In this document: piece by piece, positions 1 to 7,417 of the stretch
Numbering within the stretch: position 1 is the first letter of the stretch
How the letters are laid out: each line of letters opens with the position of its first letter
Source of the DNA: SIG447 sp045577075
Lineage (GTDB): Bacteria > Bacillota > Clostridia > UMGS1883 > UMGS1540
NCBI GenBank assembly: GCA_045577075.1
Contig: JAZNHR010000040.1
Coordinates: forward strand, 1 to 20,950
Length of the DNA: 20,950 nucleotides
Reading direction: 5' to 3'
Program-made: the position numbers and the translations under genes
Notes under the pieces: model-generated
The model's database searches: none
The model's input: only the letters and a program-made list of their open reading frames with translations
Told to the model about the DNA's origin: nothing

Positions 1-371
1 CCCATTGCATTACCGCCCTTCATTTCCAAAAGATTTACAAGACTCTTGTTGACTTTGCCTGCAAGTACCATCTGCACAATGTCAATGGTTTCTTTATCTG
101 TCACGCGAAGCCCGTCCACAAACACAGCTTCCTTGCCGAGTTTTTCCATGGTTTCGCTAATTTCCGGTCCTCCGCCGTGCACCAGAACTGTTTTTACACC
201 AATCAATGATAAAAGCACAATGTCTTCCATAACCTGTTCCTTCAGGTGTTCATTTATCATTGCATTACCGCCGTATTTAATAACGACAACCTTACCGTTA
301 TACTGCTGTATGTAAGGAAGTGCCTGTGTAAGCACTTCTGCACGTTGTGCGTTGGAAAAATGCTGTTCCAT
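1..371 (-). CDS. argB: Acetylglutamate kinase, N-terminal part (runs off left edge)
   Basis: Catalyses ATP-dependent phosphorylation of N-acetylglutamate, the second committed step of arginine synthesis, in the cytoplasm. About 123 of the roughly 290 residues usual for the family are visible. The start is ATG at 371, preceded by AAGGAG 8 bases upstream, just after the argJ stop codon. Visible motifs are the amino-acid-kinase nucleotide loop KYGGNA (about residues 32-37), the glycine-rich HGGGPEI and the substrate-binding stretch VDGLRVTD. Ahead of the kinase core is an extra helix-like segment of about 25 residues containing EVLTQALPYIQQYNGK. In this family that N-terminal helix marks the hexameric, arginine-feedback-inhibited form, which fits the cyclic pathway implied by the adjacent argJ. 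It is the third gene of argC-argJ-argB, 15 bases after argJ. The identification is secure; feedback sensitivity is inferred. Confidence 0.96.
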   Translation of the reverse strand, partial: MEQHFSNAQRAEVLTQALPYIQQYNGKVVVIKYGGNAMINEHLKEQVMEDIVLLSLIGVKTVLVHGGGPEISETMEKLGKEAVFVDGLRVTDKETIDIVQMVLAGKVNKSLVNLLEMKGGNAM

Positions 372-386
372 TTTATACACTCCTTA

Positions 387-1601
387 TCAGGTTCTATAGT
401 CCCCGTTGATTTTTACATAATCATATGTAAGGTCACAGCCCCAGGCTGTAGCACCAAAGGTGCCTTCGCCAAGGCTTACCAAAATTTCAATTTCATTTTC
501 CAAAAGAATTTCTTTCGCAATTTCCTCAGAAAACGCAACGCCTGCCCCGTTTTTACAAACATCGACCGTTCCTTTCGCCGACCGAAACGATACATCGATT
601 TTGGAAACATCTACATTAGTACCACTATAGCCGATGGCACAAAGCACCCGCCCCCAGTTGGCGTCTGCACCAAACATGGCCGCTTTTAAAAGGCTAGAGC
701 AAATTACACTTTTTGCAACGGTTTTCGCCGTTTCCAAAGTGGCAGCGCCACTCGTTTTACATTCTAAAAGCTTCGTTGCGCCTTCTCCGTCCCCTGCAAT
801 CATGCGGCAAAGATGAACTGTTATAGTATTGAACGCTTTCATAAATGCAGAAAAATCTTCGCCTTCTGCTACAATTTCGGCGTTTTCTGCCATACCATTT
901 GCTAAAACAGTTACCATATCATTCGTTGAAGTATCCCCGTCAATGCTAAGCATATTAAAGGTTTCCTGTATATCCGAAGACAAAGCTTTTTGCAGCATTT
1001 CTGCAGAGATACAAACATCTGTTGTGATAAACACAAGCATGGTAGCCATATTGGGGTGAATCATGCCGCTACCTTTAGCGATGCCGCCAATTCTGCAGGT
1101 TTTACCACCCACCTGAAATTCTACGGCAATTTCTTTTAAAGTGGTATCCGTCGTCATAATAGCTTCGCCTGCATTTGCGCTGCCGTCCGCTGAAAGGCCT
1201 TTGCAAAGAGAAGGAATTGCCGCCGTTATGGGTGCAAGAGGAAGGGGCTGGCCAATTACGCCGGTAGACGCTACTACAACGCTAGTAGCCGGAATCCCGA
1301 GGGACTCCGCCAAGGAAGCACACATTGCCTCTGCAATTTCTATGCCATCTGCGTTACATGTATTCGCATTTCCGCTATTACAAATCACAGCTTGTGCAAG
1401 GCCGTCCGCAAGATGTGCCTTTGTTACGGCAAGGGGCGCTCCTTTTACAAGATTTTGTGTGTATACAGCCGCTGCTGTGCATGGCACTTCACTGTAAATC
1501 AGTGCCAAATCCCGTTTTGTTCTATTTTTACGAATACCGCAATGCAGGCCGTTTGCTGTAAATCCTTTTGCGGCACAAACGCCGCCACTTACTGTATGCA
1601 T
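387..1601 (-). CDS. argJ: Ornithine acetyltransferase / N-acetylglutamate synthase ArgJ
   Basis: Transfers the acetyl group from N-acetylornithine to glutamate, regenerating N-acetylglutamate and releasing ornithine. Some family members also use acetyl-CoA. The protein has 404 residues, normal for the family. The self-cleavage site is visible as HPNMATML, with the Ala186-Thr187 bond at its centre; Thr187 would become the N-terminal nucleophile of the beta chain. The oxyanion-hole Thr-Gly lies in ASTGVIG (Thr113-Gly114), and NSGNAN near residues 75-80 is also typical. The ATG at 1601 has AAAGGAG about 7 bases upstream, inside the end of argC, and only 2 bases separate the argC stop from this start, which suggests translational coupling. 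Its presence indicates acetyl recycling and so makes argB the likely feedback control point. Whether the enzyme is mono- or bifunctional cannot be read from the sequence. Confidence 0.97.
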   Translation of the reverse strand: MHTVSGGVCAAKGFTANGLHCGIRKNRTKRDLALIYSEVPCTAAAVYTQNLVKGAPLAVTKAHLADGLAQAVICNSGNANTCNADGIEIAEAMCASLAESLGIPATSVVVASTGVIGQPLPLAPITAAIPSLCKGLSADGSANAGEAIMTTDTTLKEIAVEFQVGGKTCRIGGIAKGSGMIHPNMATMLVFITTDVCISAEMLQKALSSDIQETFNMLSIDGDTSTNDMVTVLANGMAENAEIVAEGEDFSAFMKAFNTITVHLCRMIAGDGEGATKLLECKTSGAATLETAKTVAKSVICSSLLKAAMFGADANWGRVLCAIGYSGTNVDVSKIDVSFRSAKGTVDVCKNGAGVAFSEEIAKEILLENEIEILVSLGEGTFGATAWGCDLTYDYVKINGDYRT

Positions 1602-1603
1602 AT

Positions 1604-2536
1604 CTATTCTCCTTTTGTTTTAAGTCCCGTGTTCTCCGAAACACCAAGGACGATATTCATATTTTGAATGGCCGCGCCGGAAGCGCGTTTTCCAAGATTA
1701 TCAAATCGGGACGCCAGCAAGATTCTGTCTTCATTTCCGTAAACCATTACTTCCATGTCGTCTCTGCCCGAAAAGGCCGCTGCGCTCAAAAAACCGTTCT
1801 CATCTGTATTTTCAGTAAAATGGACAAGACCATTTTTATATGTATCTCTGTACACAGCCTTTATATCATCTATACTTCCCTTTAAATCCTTTTTAAAGAG
1901 GGGGATTGAAACCTCCATACCGCTGTAAAAATCAGCAACAATCGGTGAAAAAGCAGGAAAATTCGACAAACCACTTATAACGGCCATTTCTTTAAGATGC
2001 TTGTGTTGCTGTGAAAGTGCATACTGTCTGGGTGCAGCAAAAAAAGGATGACGCACTTCGCTTTCATATTCCGCAATCATTTTTTTGCCGCCACCGGAAT
2101 AGCCGGTCAATGAAAAACAGGTTAAATATGTATCTTTATCAATTATTCCTGCACTGACGAGGGGCGCAACAAGTGCAATAAAACCACTTGCATGACACCC
2201 GGGATTTGCAATTCGTTTGGACGCTTTTATCTTTTCCCTGTTTTCGCCTAGTTCTGCAAAGCCGTACGCCCAAGCACTGTTTGTGCGATGGGCCGTTGAT
2301 GTATCAATAATGACGGTATTTGGATTTTCCGTAAGCTCTACCGCCTCAATCGCCGCCGCATCCGGCAAACACAGGAAAACTATATCGGCGCAATTGATGG
2401 CTTCTTTTCGTGCCGCAGTATCCTTTCGCACTTCTTCAGAAAGCTTTATAAGCTGAATATCGTTTCTTTGTTCCAGCCTTTCAAATATGCGAAGACCCGT
2501 TGTTCCCGCACTACCGTCTATAAATACCGTTTTCAT
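1604..2536 (-). CDS. argC: N-acetyl-gamma-glutamyl-phosphate reductase (short type 2 form)
   Basis: NADPH-dependent reduction of N-acetylglutamyl phosphate to the semialdehyde, third step of arginine synthesis. I place the start at ATG 2536 (310 residues). The frame is open upstream to 2611, but that extension is not conserved-looking and overlaps the -35 box of the promoter at 2583-2611. The chosen ATG has GGAAGGA about 8 bases upstream. The dinucleotide-binding loop is DGSAGTTGL at residues 7-15, and the catalytic cysteine is Cys114 in NPGCHASGF. The GSAGTTGL signature and the 310-residue length match the shorter type 2 ArgC class rather than the roughly 345-residue class. First gene of argC-argJ-argB. 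A sigma-A promoter and an ArgR-like palindrome lie upstream. Confidence 0.95.
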   Translation of the reverse strand: MKTVFIDGSAGTTGLRIFERLEQRNDIQLIKLSEEVRKDTAARKEAINCADIVFLCLPDAAAIEAVELTENPNTVIIDTSTAHRTNSAWAYGFAELGENREKIKASKRIANPGCHASGFIALVAPLVSAGIIDKDTYLTCFSLTGYSGGGKKMIAEYESEVRHPFFAAPRQYALSQQHKHLKEMAVISGLSNFPAFSPIVADFYSGMEVSIPLFKKDLKGSIDDIKAVYRDTYKNGLVHFTENTDENGFLSAAAFSGRDDMEVMVYGNEDRILLASRFDNLGKRASGAAIQNMNIVLGVSENTGLKTKGE

Positions 2537-2582
2537 GGTTTCATTCCTTCCAAAAATGAATAAATCTTTTCTCCATTTGCAT

Positions 2583-2611
2583 ATTATACCTTCTTTAAAG
2601 CGATTTGTCAA
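2583..2611 (-). promoter_or_regulatory. Sigma-A promoter of the argCJB operon
   Basis: On the minus strand, a perfect -35 TTGACA (2611-2606) and a perfect -10 TATAAT (2588-2583) are separated by 17 bases. Transcription should start near 2577, giving a leader of about 40 bases before the argC ATG at 2536. The strength of this consensus implies that a repressor or other control is needed. Confidence 0.9.
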
Positions 2612-2619
2612 GGGTTTTT

Positions 2620-2637
2620 TGAGAATATTTATTCATA
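2620..2637 (-). promoter_or_regulatory. Probable ArgR (ARG box) operator upstream of argC
   Basis: The minus-strand 18-mer TATGAATAAATATTCTCA matches the classical ARG box consensus TNTGAATWWWWATTCANW at all but one defined position. It is an almost perfect palindrome around GAAT-N4-ATTC. It lies 8 bases upstream of the -35 hexamer (core 11 bases upstream), a position compatible with ArgR hexamer binding. A weaker half-site, ATGAATAAAT on the plus strand, lies in the leader at 2556-2565. ArgR control is inferred from the motif and from the gene it precedes. Confidence 0.7.
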
Positions 2638-2657
2638 ATAATTTAATTTTTATACAT

Positions 2658-5192
2658 TTATGCATTGTGATTATGTATAAATTCCCGCATTTCTTTTTCA
2701 GCTGTTTCAACTTCCGTTAAAAACTCACTCGCAGATACTCTTTGTGTGCCGTGCCCAAATACGATAATTTGCTCTAAACGATCCGAAGTAGCAACACGCA
2801 CACGATAGTGTTTTGCAAGTTCCTTTGTTGTTTTTTCTATATATGCATCTGCCGTTTCCGCCTCTTTTGTGTAAACAATGCTGATGCCATGTACCTTTTC
2901 AATTTCACGTACAGTACCCTTTACGCGATAAGCGTCAAAAACCAAAATAACATTGTTTTTTCGCATGGCCTGATAATTGCAAAGTCTATGAACCAGTGCC
3001 ATGCGAGCCGCTTCTAAATTTTCACTGGCAATCGCTGCCAGCTCCTCCCAAGCAAAGATAATGTTGTATCCGTCAATCAGCAAAAAGGTGGGACCCTTGG
3101 GAATCGGTTTTCCTTTATAAGGTTGTGATTCTTTTGGCGTTCGCATAACATGCGGCACTTTTTGCTGCACTTTTCCATACGTACGTTCATATATAGCCAA
3201 TAGTGTTTCATCGTCAGCGGCAATGTTCCTGTTTCCTCGGTTTTCAAAAGGCAACGCCTCTTCTTCCTTTGTTGTCAATGTAGGAACATGTATAAAGTTT
3301 TGCACTTCATTCCACTTTACAATTGTACCTACTCCATGAGAGCAGAAAACAGAATCGGGAGAATTCGCGATATCTCCTTCCGGGTCATACCCAATTCCGG
3401 CAATTACAGCTTCAGGCTCCTTACAAACATCGTAACCGTCATAGGTGCAGAATAGTCGTCCTGTTCCATGGGTATACGAAACAACATCCGTATGATAGTC
3501 TCGGATTTTCGAAACAGGGGCGCGCCCTTTCACAACTGAAGTTGTTTCCCCCACCGCAGGCGAAGAAAATTGTGCCCCCATTCTTTCTAAATCCGTGAGT
3601 GCTCTGCCAACAGAAGCATGCGGCACTTCAAGCGTAAAGGCATACCAAGGCTCCAGTAAAATATTTTCCGCTTGCATGAGCCCCTGGCGAACAGCTCTGT
3701 AGGTTGCCTGTCGAAAGTCACCGCCCTCTGTGTGTTTTACATGTGCCTTTCCTGCAACAAGGGTGATTTTAATATCTGTAATGGGAGACCCTGTGAGAAC
3801 GCCTTTATGCGTTTTTTCAGAAAGATGCGTTAAAATTAGGCGTTGCCAATTCCGGGGCAGTAAATCTTCGCTGCAGTTTACCGCAAATTCTATGCCACTT
3901 CCTCTTTTGCCCGGCTCGAGCAAAAGATGCACTTCGGCATAATGGCGAAGTGGCTCGAAATGGCCAATGCCCTCTACTTTGTTTCGAATCGTTTCTTTAT
4001 AAATTATACTGCCGCTAGTAAAGGAAACCTTCAGCCCAAAACGCGATTGTAAAACTTCTTTTAAAACCTCCAGTTGCACTTCACCCATGACCTGGATGTC
4101 AATCTTTCCGAGAAGCTCATTCCACAAAACATGAATTTGCGATTCTTCCTCCTCGATTTTACGAAGTATGGAAAGCACAGATAACACGTCAGCGCCCTCC
4201 GGCAAAGCCAGTCCATATGTTAAAACAGGTTGAGACAGAAGTGCTTCATCTGTCCGTTCAAATCCAAGGCCTTCACCAAGGAACGTTTTTTCAAGCCCCG
4301 GAATCGCATAAATGCCCCCACATACCGCCTCTTGGACTTGTATAAATTTCGTGCCGGAATAAACACGGATTTCATTTACTTTTTGATTCCACCCTTTTCC
4401 TGTGAGGATTGTTTTTACCGGCAGGCTGCCACCCGTGATTTTCAAGTAAGATAAACGTTGCCCTTTTTCATCCTCCGTAATTTTAAAAATCTTCGCCCCA
4501 AACTCGGATGCATACTTTTTTTCGGCTGTGTATGTGCAAAGCCCGTCAAAGAAAGCAAGAACGCCCTCGTTTTTCAGAGCAGAACCGAAGTAAACAGGAA
4601 AAACATTTCTTCCGGCAATTGCATGGGAAATACTTATATCATCAATTTCCCCATTTTCTAAATATACATCTAAAAGATTTGTACTTTGCAGCGCAATATT
4701 TTCATAAAAGGCATCATTTTTTTCTCCAAATTCCACGCATTTTGCATCTAGATGGGACACAAGTTGCGTATAAATCTTCGTTTTTTCCGCCTGGGGCAGG
4801 TCCATTTTGTTTACAAAAATAAAGGTGGGAATATCATAGTGCCTAAGCAGCCTCCAAAGCGTTTCTGTATGACTTTGCACGCCTTCCGTACCACTTATAA
4901 CAAGAACTGCATAATCGAGAATGCGAAGACTTCTCTCCATTTCAGACGAAAAATCCACGTGTCCAGGTGTGTCCAGCAGGGAAAACGAAACGTCCTCTGT
5001 TTCGAGCATGGCTTGCTTTGAAAAAATGGTTATACCACGCTGCCTTTCTATAGAGTCCGTATCTAAGAAGGAATCTCCATGGTCTACACGCCCCATCTTG
5101 CGAATTGTACCGGCCGCATATAATAGACCTTCCGAAAGTGTAGTTTTTCCTGCGTCAACATGTGCCAAAATACCGATTACAAGTCTTTTCAT
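2658..5192 (-). CDS. EF-G/Tet(M)-like translation GTPase fused to a Rae1-type NYN endoribonuclease domain
   Basis: 844 residues. The N-terminal two-thirds is an EF-G-like GTPase of the ribosomal protection family: P-loop AHVDAGKTT (10-18), switch I RGIT (52-55), DTPGH (74-78), NKMD (128-131), a SAL motif near 204, then domains II to V. The C-terminal 142 residues (703-844) are a NYN/PIN-like nuclease domain closely resembling Bacillus Rae1 (YacP): IDGYNIIFAW, VFDAYRVKG, ETADAYIEK and VATSD. They place acidic residues at Asp707, Asp753, Asp782 and Asp804. The domain IV loop reads AHVKHTEGGDFR (from about 483), unlike the SPV-containing tip of Tet(M), so tetracycline protection is doubtful. Start ATG 5192 follows AAAGGTGAGG. 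The gene has its own promoter and is not in an operon. Expected role: a ribosome A-site factor able to cut mRNA. Fold assignment is firm; function is inferred. Confidence 0.88.
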   Translation of the reverse strand: MKRLVIGILAHVDAGKTTLSEGLLYAAGTIRKMGRVDHGDSFLDTDSIERQRGITIFSKQAMLETEDVSFSLLDTPGHVDFSSEMERSLRILDYAVLVISGTEGVQSHTETLWRLLRHYDIPTFIFVNKMDLPQAEKTKIYTQLVSHLDAKCVEFGEKNDAFYENIALQSTNLLDVYLENGEIDDISISHAIAGRNVFPVYFGSALKNEGVLAFFDGLCTYTAEKKYASEFGAKIFKITEDEKGQRLSYLKITGGSLPVKTILTGKGWNQKVNEIRVYSGTKFIQVQEAVCGGIYAIPGLEKTFLGEGLGFERTDEALLSQPVLTYGLALPEGADVLSVLSILRKIEEEESQIHVLWNELLGKIDIQVMGEVQLEVLKEVLQSRFGLKVSFTSGSIIYKETIRNKVEGIGHFEPLRHYAEVHLLLEPGKRGSGIEFAVNCSEDLLPRNWQRLILTHLSEKTHKGVLTGSPITDIKITLVAGKAHVKHTEGGDFRQATYRAVRQGLMQAENILLEPWYAFTLEVPHASVGRALTDLERMGAQFSSPAVGETTSVVKGRAPVSKIRDYHTDVVSYTHGTGRLFCTYDGYDVCKEPEAVIAGIGYDPEGDIANSPDSVFCSHGVGTIVKWNEVQNFIHVPTLTTKEEEALPFENRGNRNIAADDETLLAIYERTYGKVQQKVPHVMRTPKESQPYKGKPIPKGPTFLLIDGYNIIFAWEELAAIASENLEAARMALVHRLCNYQAMRKNNVILVFDAYRVKGTVREIEKVHGISIVYTKEAETADAYIEKTTKELAKHYRVRVATSDRLEQIIVFGHGTQRVSASEFLTEVETAEKEMREFIHNHNA

Positions 5193-5227
5193 ACCTCACC
5201 TTTACATGTAAAAAATTACTATTTATT

Positions 5228-5256
5228 ATTATATAGGAAAGCCTTCCCTTTTTCAA
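5228..5256 (-). promoter_or_regulatory. Sigma-A promoter of the GTPase-NYN fusion gene
   Basis: Minus strand -35 TTGAAA (5256-5251) and perfect -10 TATAAT (5233-5228), with a 17-base spacer. The start site should be near 5221, leaving a short leader of about 30 bases before ATG 5192. Confidence 0.88.
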
Positions 5257-5263
5257 TAGTTTT

Positions 5264-5281
5264 ACAGAATAAATATTCACC
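5264..5281 (-). promoter_or_regulatory. ARG-box-like palindrome upstream of the GTPase-NYN gene
   Basis: Minus-strand GGTGAATATTTATTCTGT matches the ARG box consensus except at two defined positions. Its 12-base core GAATATTTATTC is the reverse-strand equivalent of the argC element core, and it sits 10 bases upstream of the -35 hexamer, against 11 bases at argC. It could be an ArgR site or a general AT-rich upstream element; the motif alone cannot decide. Confidence 0.5.
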
Positions 5282-5287
5282 CACAAT

Positions 5288-5321
5288 ACAAAAAACCGCT
5301 TGGCAAAAAGCCAAACGGTTT
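5288..5321 (-). terminator. Intrinsic terminator of tRNA-Thr
   Basis: On the minus strand, immediately after the encoded CCA end of the tRNA, there is a 12-bp stem (arms 5310-5321 and 5293-5304, one G-U pair) with a five-base T loop, followed by a run of T residues. It separates the tRNA from the promoter of the GTPase-NYN gene. Confidence 0.88.
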
Positions 5322-5397
<76 letters not shown>

Positions 5398-5412
5398 AAA
5401 ACAACATATAGT

Positions 5413-5441
5413 ATTATAAACGATATCCATGGATTTGTCAA
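5413..5441 (-). promoter_or_regulatory. Consensus sigma-A promoter of tRNA-Thr
   Basis: Minus strand perfect TTGACA (5441-5436), 17-base spacer, perfect TATAAT (5418-5413). The tRNA 5' end at 5397 lies 15 bases beyond the -10 hexamer, so only a few leader bases are removed. Confidence 0.92.
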
Positions 5442-5460
5442 GGACTTTTTAAAATTTTTT

Positions 5461-5491
5461 TACGGCTGTCCGCTTGTTTCGGGCAGCCGTA
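5461..5491. terminator. Hairpin downstream of the ABC exporter operon
   Basis: A perfect 8-bp stem, TACGGCTG/CAGCCGTA, with three further inner pairs past one mismatch. It begins 6 bases after the stop of the ABC subunit gene ending at 5498. On the minus strand the stem is followed by seven A then four T residues, a poor U tract. On the plus strand it is followed directly by five T residues. It probably stabilises the 3' end or terminates weakly, possibly in both directions. Confidence 0.55.
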
Positions 5492-5497
5492 TTTTTC

Positions 5498-7417
5498 CTA
5501 CTCTAATTCAAACGCACCGGTGTAAAGCTGATAATATGTGCCTTTTTGTTCCAGAAGCTCCGCATGGGTGCCGCGCTCAATAATTCTCCCCTTATCAAGC
5601 ACCATAATGACATCCGAATTCATGATAGTGGAAAGGCGATGTGCAATCACAAAAACTGTGCGTCCTTCCATCAGCTTATCCATACCGCGCTGCACAATTG
5701 ATTCTGTTCGCGTATCAATAGAAGATGTTGCTTCGTCCATTATCATGACAGGTGGGTCTGCAACGGCAGCACGGGCAATTGCGATAAGCTGCCTCTGCCC
5801 TTGGGAGAGGTTTGCGCCATTATTGGAAAGCAGTGTATCATACCCCTCGGGCAATCGGCAAATAAAGTCATCCGCACCGGAAAGCTTTGCGGCCTCAATA
5901 CATTCGGCATCTGTAGCATCCAATCTTCCATATCGTATGTTATCCATAACCGTTCCCGTAAATAAATTCGTTTCCTGCAGAACAATGCCGAGCGACCTGC
6001 GAAGGTCCGCCTTTTTAATCTTATTGATGTTAATGCCGTCATAACGAACTTTGCCATCTGCAATATCATAAAAACGATTGATTAGATTTGTAATCGTAGT
6101 TTTCCCTGCACCCGTTGCACCAACAAACGCAACTTTTTGCCCAGGCTTTGCATAAAGCGTAATATCCTCTAAAACGGTTTTTCCTTCTTCATATGCAAAG
6201 TCAACCTTTTCAAGCCGAACATCGCCGCAAAGCGGCGTATACGTAGTAGTTCCCTCGTTCCCTGTTTGTTTCCAAGCCCATTTTCCGGTTCTTTTTTTCG
6301 TTTCGCGAAGCGTACCGTCTTTTGTTTCTTCAACATTTACAAGGGAAACTGTTCCGCTGTCTGCTTCCGGCTCTTCATCCATAAGGCTGAAAAGACGCTG
6401 TGCACCGGCAATACCCATAACGATAGAGTTAATTTGCTGGGATAGCTGATTTACATTTCCTGTAAACTGTTTTGTCATGTTCAAAAACGGGACGACAATA
6501 CTGATTTCAAATGCAAGACCGGAAAGGCTGATATTTTGTGCCCCGGACACAAGAAAAATGCCACCTGCCATTGCAACCAGAACATACAGAATATTGCCGA
6601 TGTTCTGATTGATAGGTCCCATCATATTGGCATACGTATGTGCTCTGCGACTGTCTTCATACAGAGCGTTGTTGATTATATCAAAATCCTGCTGGCTTTT
6701 TTCTTCATGACTGAACACCTTCACAACCTTCTGGCCGTTCATCATTTCCTGTACAAAGCCTTCTGTTTTCCCCAAAGACTTTTGCTGGCGAATAAAGTAT
6801 TTTGCGGAGCCGCCGCCAATCTTCTTGGTAATAAACAAAATTGCAATTGCGCCAAAAACAATAATGAGCGTCATCCACACGCTGTAGTAAAGCATAATCC
6901 CTAAAACGCTGATAATTGTAATACCAGAACGCAAAATTGCTGGCAGGGACTGAGAAACGAGCTGACGAAGGGTGTCAATATCGTTTGTGTAGTGGCTCAT
7001 GATATCCCCATGCTTATGTGTATCAAAATACCGAATGGGATAATTTTGCATTTTCTCGAACATGGTGCATCGAAGCTTGGACAAAAAACCTTGTGTGATA
7101 TACGCCATAAGCTGTGTTTGGGCAAAAACAGCTGCTAGAGAAAGCGCATAAAGGGAAATTAAAATGGTAATCAGCCGAACAACTTCTCTGCTTGCCGCCG
7201 CCCAATCACGGCTTACATACCATTTTTCAATCACTGCAATAATTTTTTGAATGAATACATCCGGTGCCGCCGCCACAACCGCTGAAAAAACAATACAAAA
7301 TGCAACTACCGGCACCAAAACAGGGAAATACCCGAAGAGTGATTTTAAAATTCGACGAAAGAGCCCCTTCTGCATAGGCGGTCTTCCTTTCATGGGAGGT
7401 CTATTCTTATTTTGCAT
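5498..7417 (-). CDS. ABC exporter subunit with canonical ATPase motifs (second gene of the pair)
   Basis: 639-residue half-transporter: a six-helix type I exporter membrane domain followed by a nucleotide-binding domain. Motifs are Walker A GATGAGKTT, Q loop LQETNLF, signature NLSQGQRQ (second Gly of LSGGQ replaced by Gln), Walker B with catalytic Glu in IMDEATSSID (Asp561-Glu562) and H loop His593 in IAHRLST. The start at ATG 7417 overlaps the stop of the upstream gene by 11 bases and has GGGGGTG upstream; the frame is open to 7531 inside that gene, but the short overlap and binding site favour 7417. The N terminus carries a Pro/Lys/Arg-rich tail, and about 50 residues link membrane and nucleotide-binding domains. 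With its partner it should form a heterodimeric exporter for drugs, lipids or peptides; the substrate is unknown. Confidence 0.93.
   Translation of the reverse strand: MQNKNRPPMKGRPPMQKGLFRRILKSLFGYFPVLVPVVAFCIVFSAVVAAAPDVFIQKIIAVIEKWYVSRDWAAASREVVRLITILISLYALSLAAVFAQTQLMAYITQGFLSKLRCTMFEKMQNYPIRYFDTHKHGDIMSHYTNDIDTLRQLVSQSLPAILRSGITIISVLGIMLYYSVWMTLIIVFGAIAILFITKKIGGGSAKYFIRQQKSLGKTEGFVQEMMNGQKVVKVFSHEEKSQQDFDIINNALYEDSRRAHTYANMMGPINQNIGNILYVLVAMAGGIFLVSGAQNISLSGLAFEISIVVPFLNMTKQFTGNVNQLSQQINSIVMGIAGAQRLFSLMDEEPEADSGTVSLVNVEETKDGTLRETKKRTGKWAWKQTGNEGTTTYTPLCGDVRLEKVDFAYEEGKTVLEDITLYAKPGQKVAFVGATGAGKTTITNLINRFYDIADGKVRYDGININKIKKADLRRSLGIVLQETNLFTGTVMDNIRYGRLDATDAECIEAAKLSGADDFICRLPEGYDTLLSNNGANLSQGQRQLIAIARAAVADPPVMIMDEATSSIDTRTESIVQRGMDKLMEGRTVFVIAHRLSTIMNSDVIMVLDKGRIIERGTHAELLEQKGTYYQLYTGAFELE

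Noticed and set aside
2556..2573. A second ARG box in the argC leader
   Set aside because: Only one half-site (ATGAATAAAT) matches; the other half fails at two core positions. It is mentioned under the operator entry but not called separately.
2537..2611. A longer ArgC starting at 2611
   Set aside because: The extension would overlap the consensus promoter, has no ribosome binding site and lacks similarity to the family. The start at 2536 has a good binding site.
2649..2681. Inverted repeat TTTATACAT/ATGTATAAA around the stop codon of the GTPase-NYN gene, considered as a terminator
   Set aside because: The arms are entirely A/T-rich, the loop is 15 bases and no T tract follows. In such AT-rich sequence this is weak evidence.
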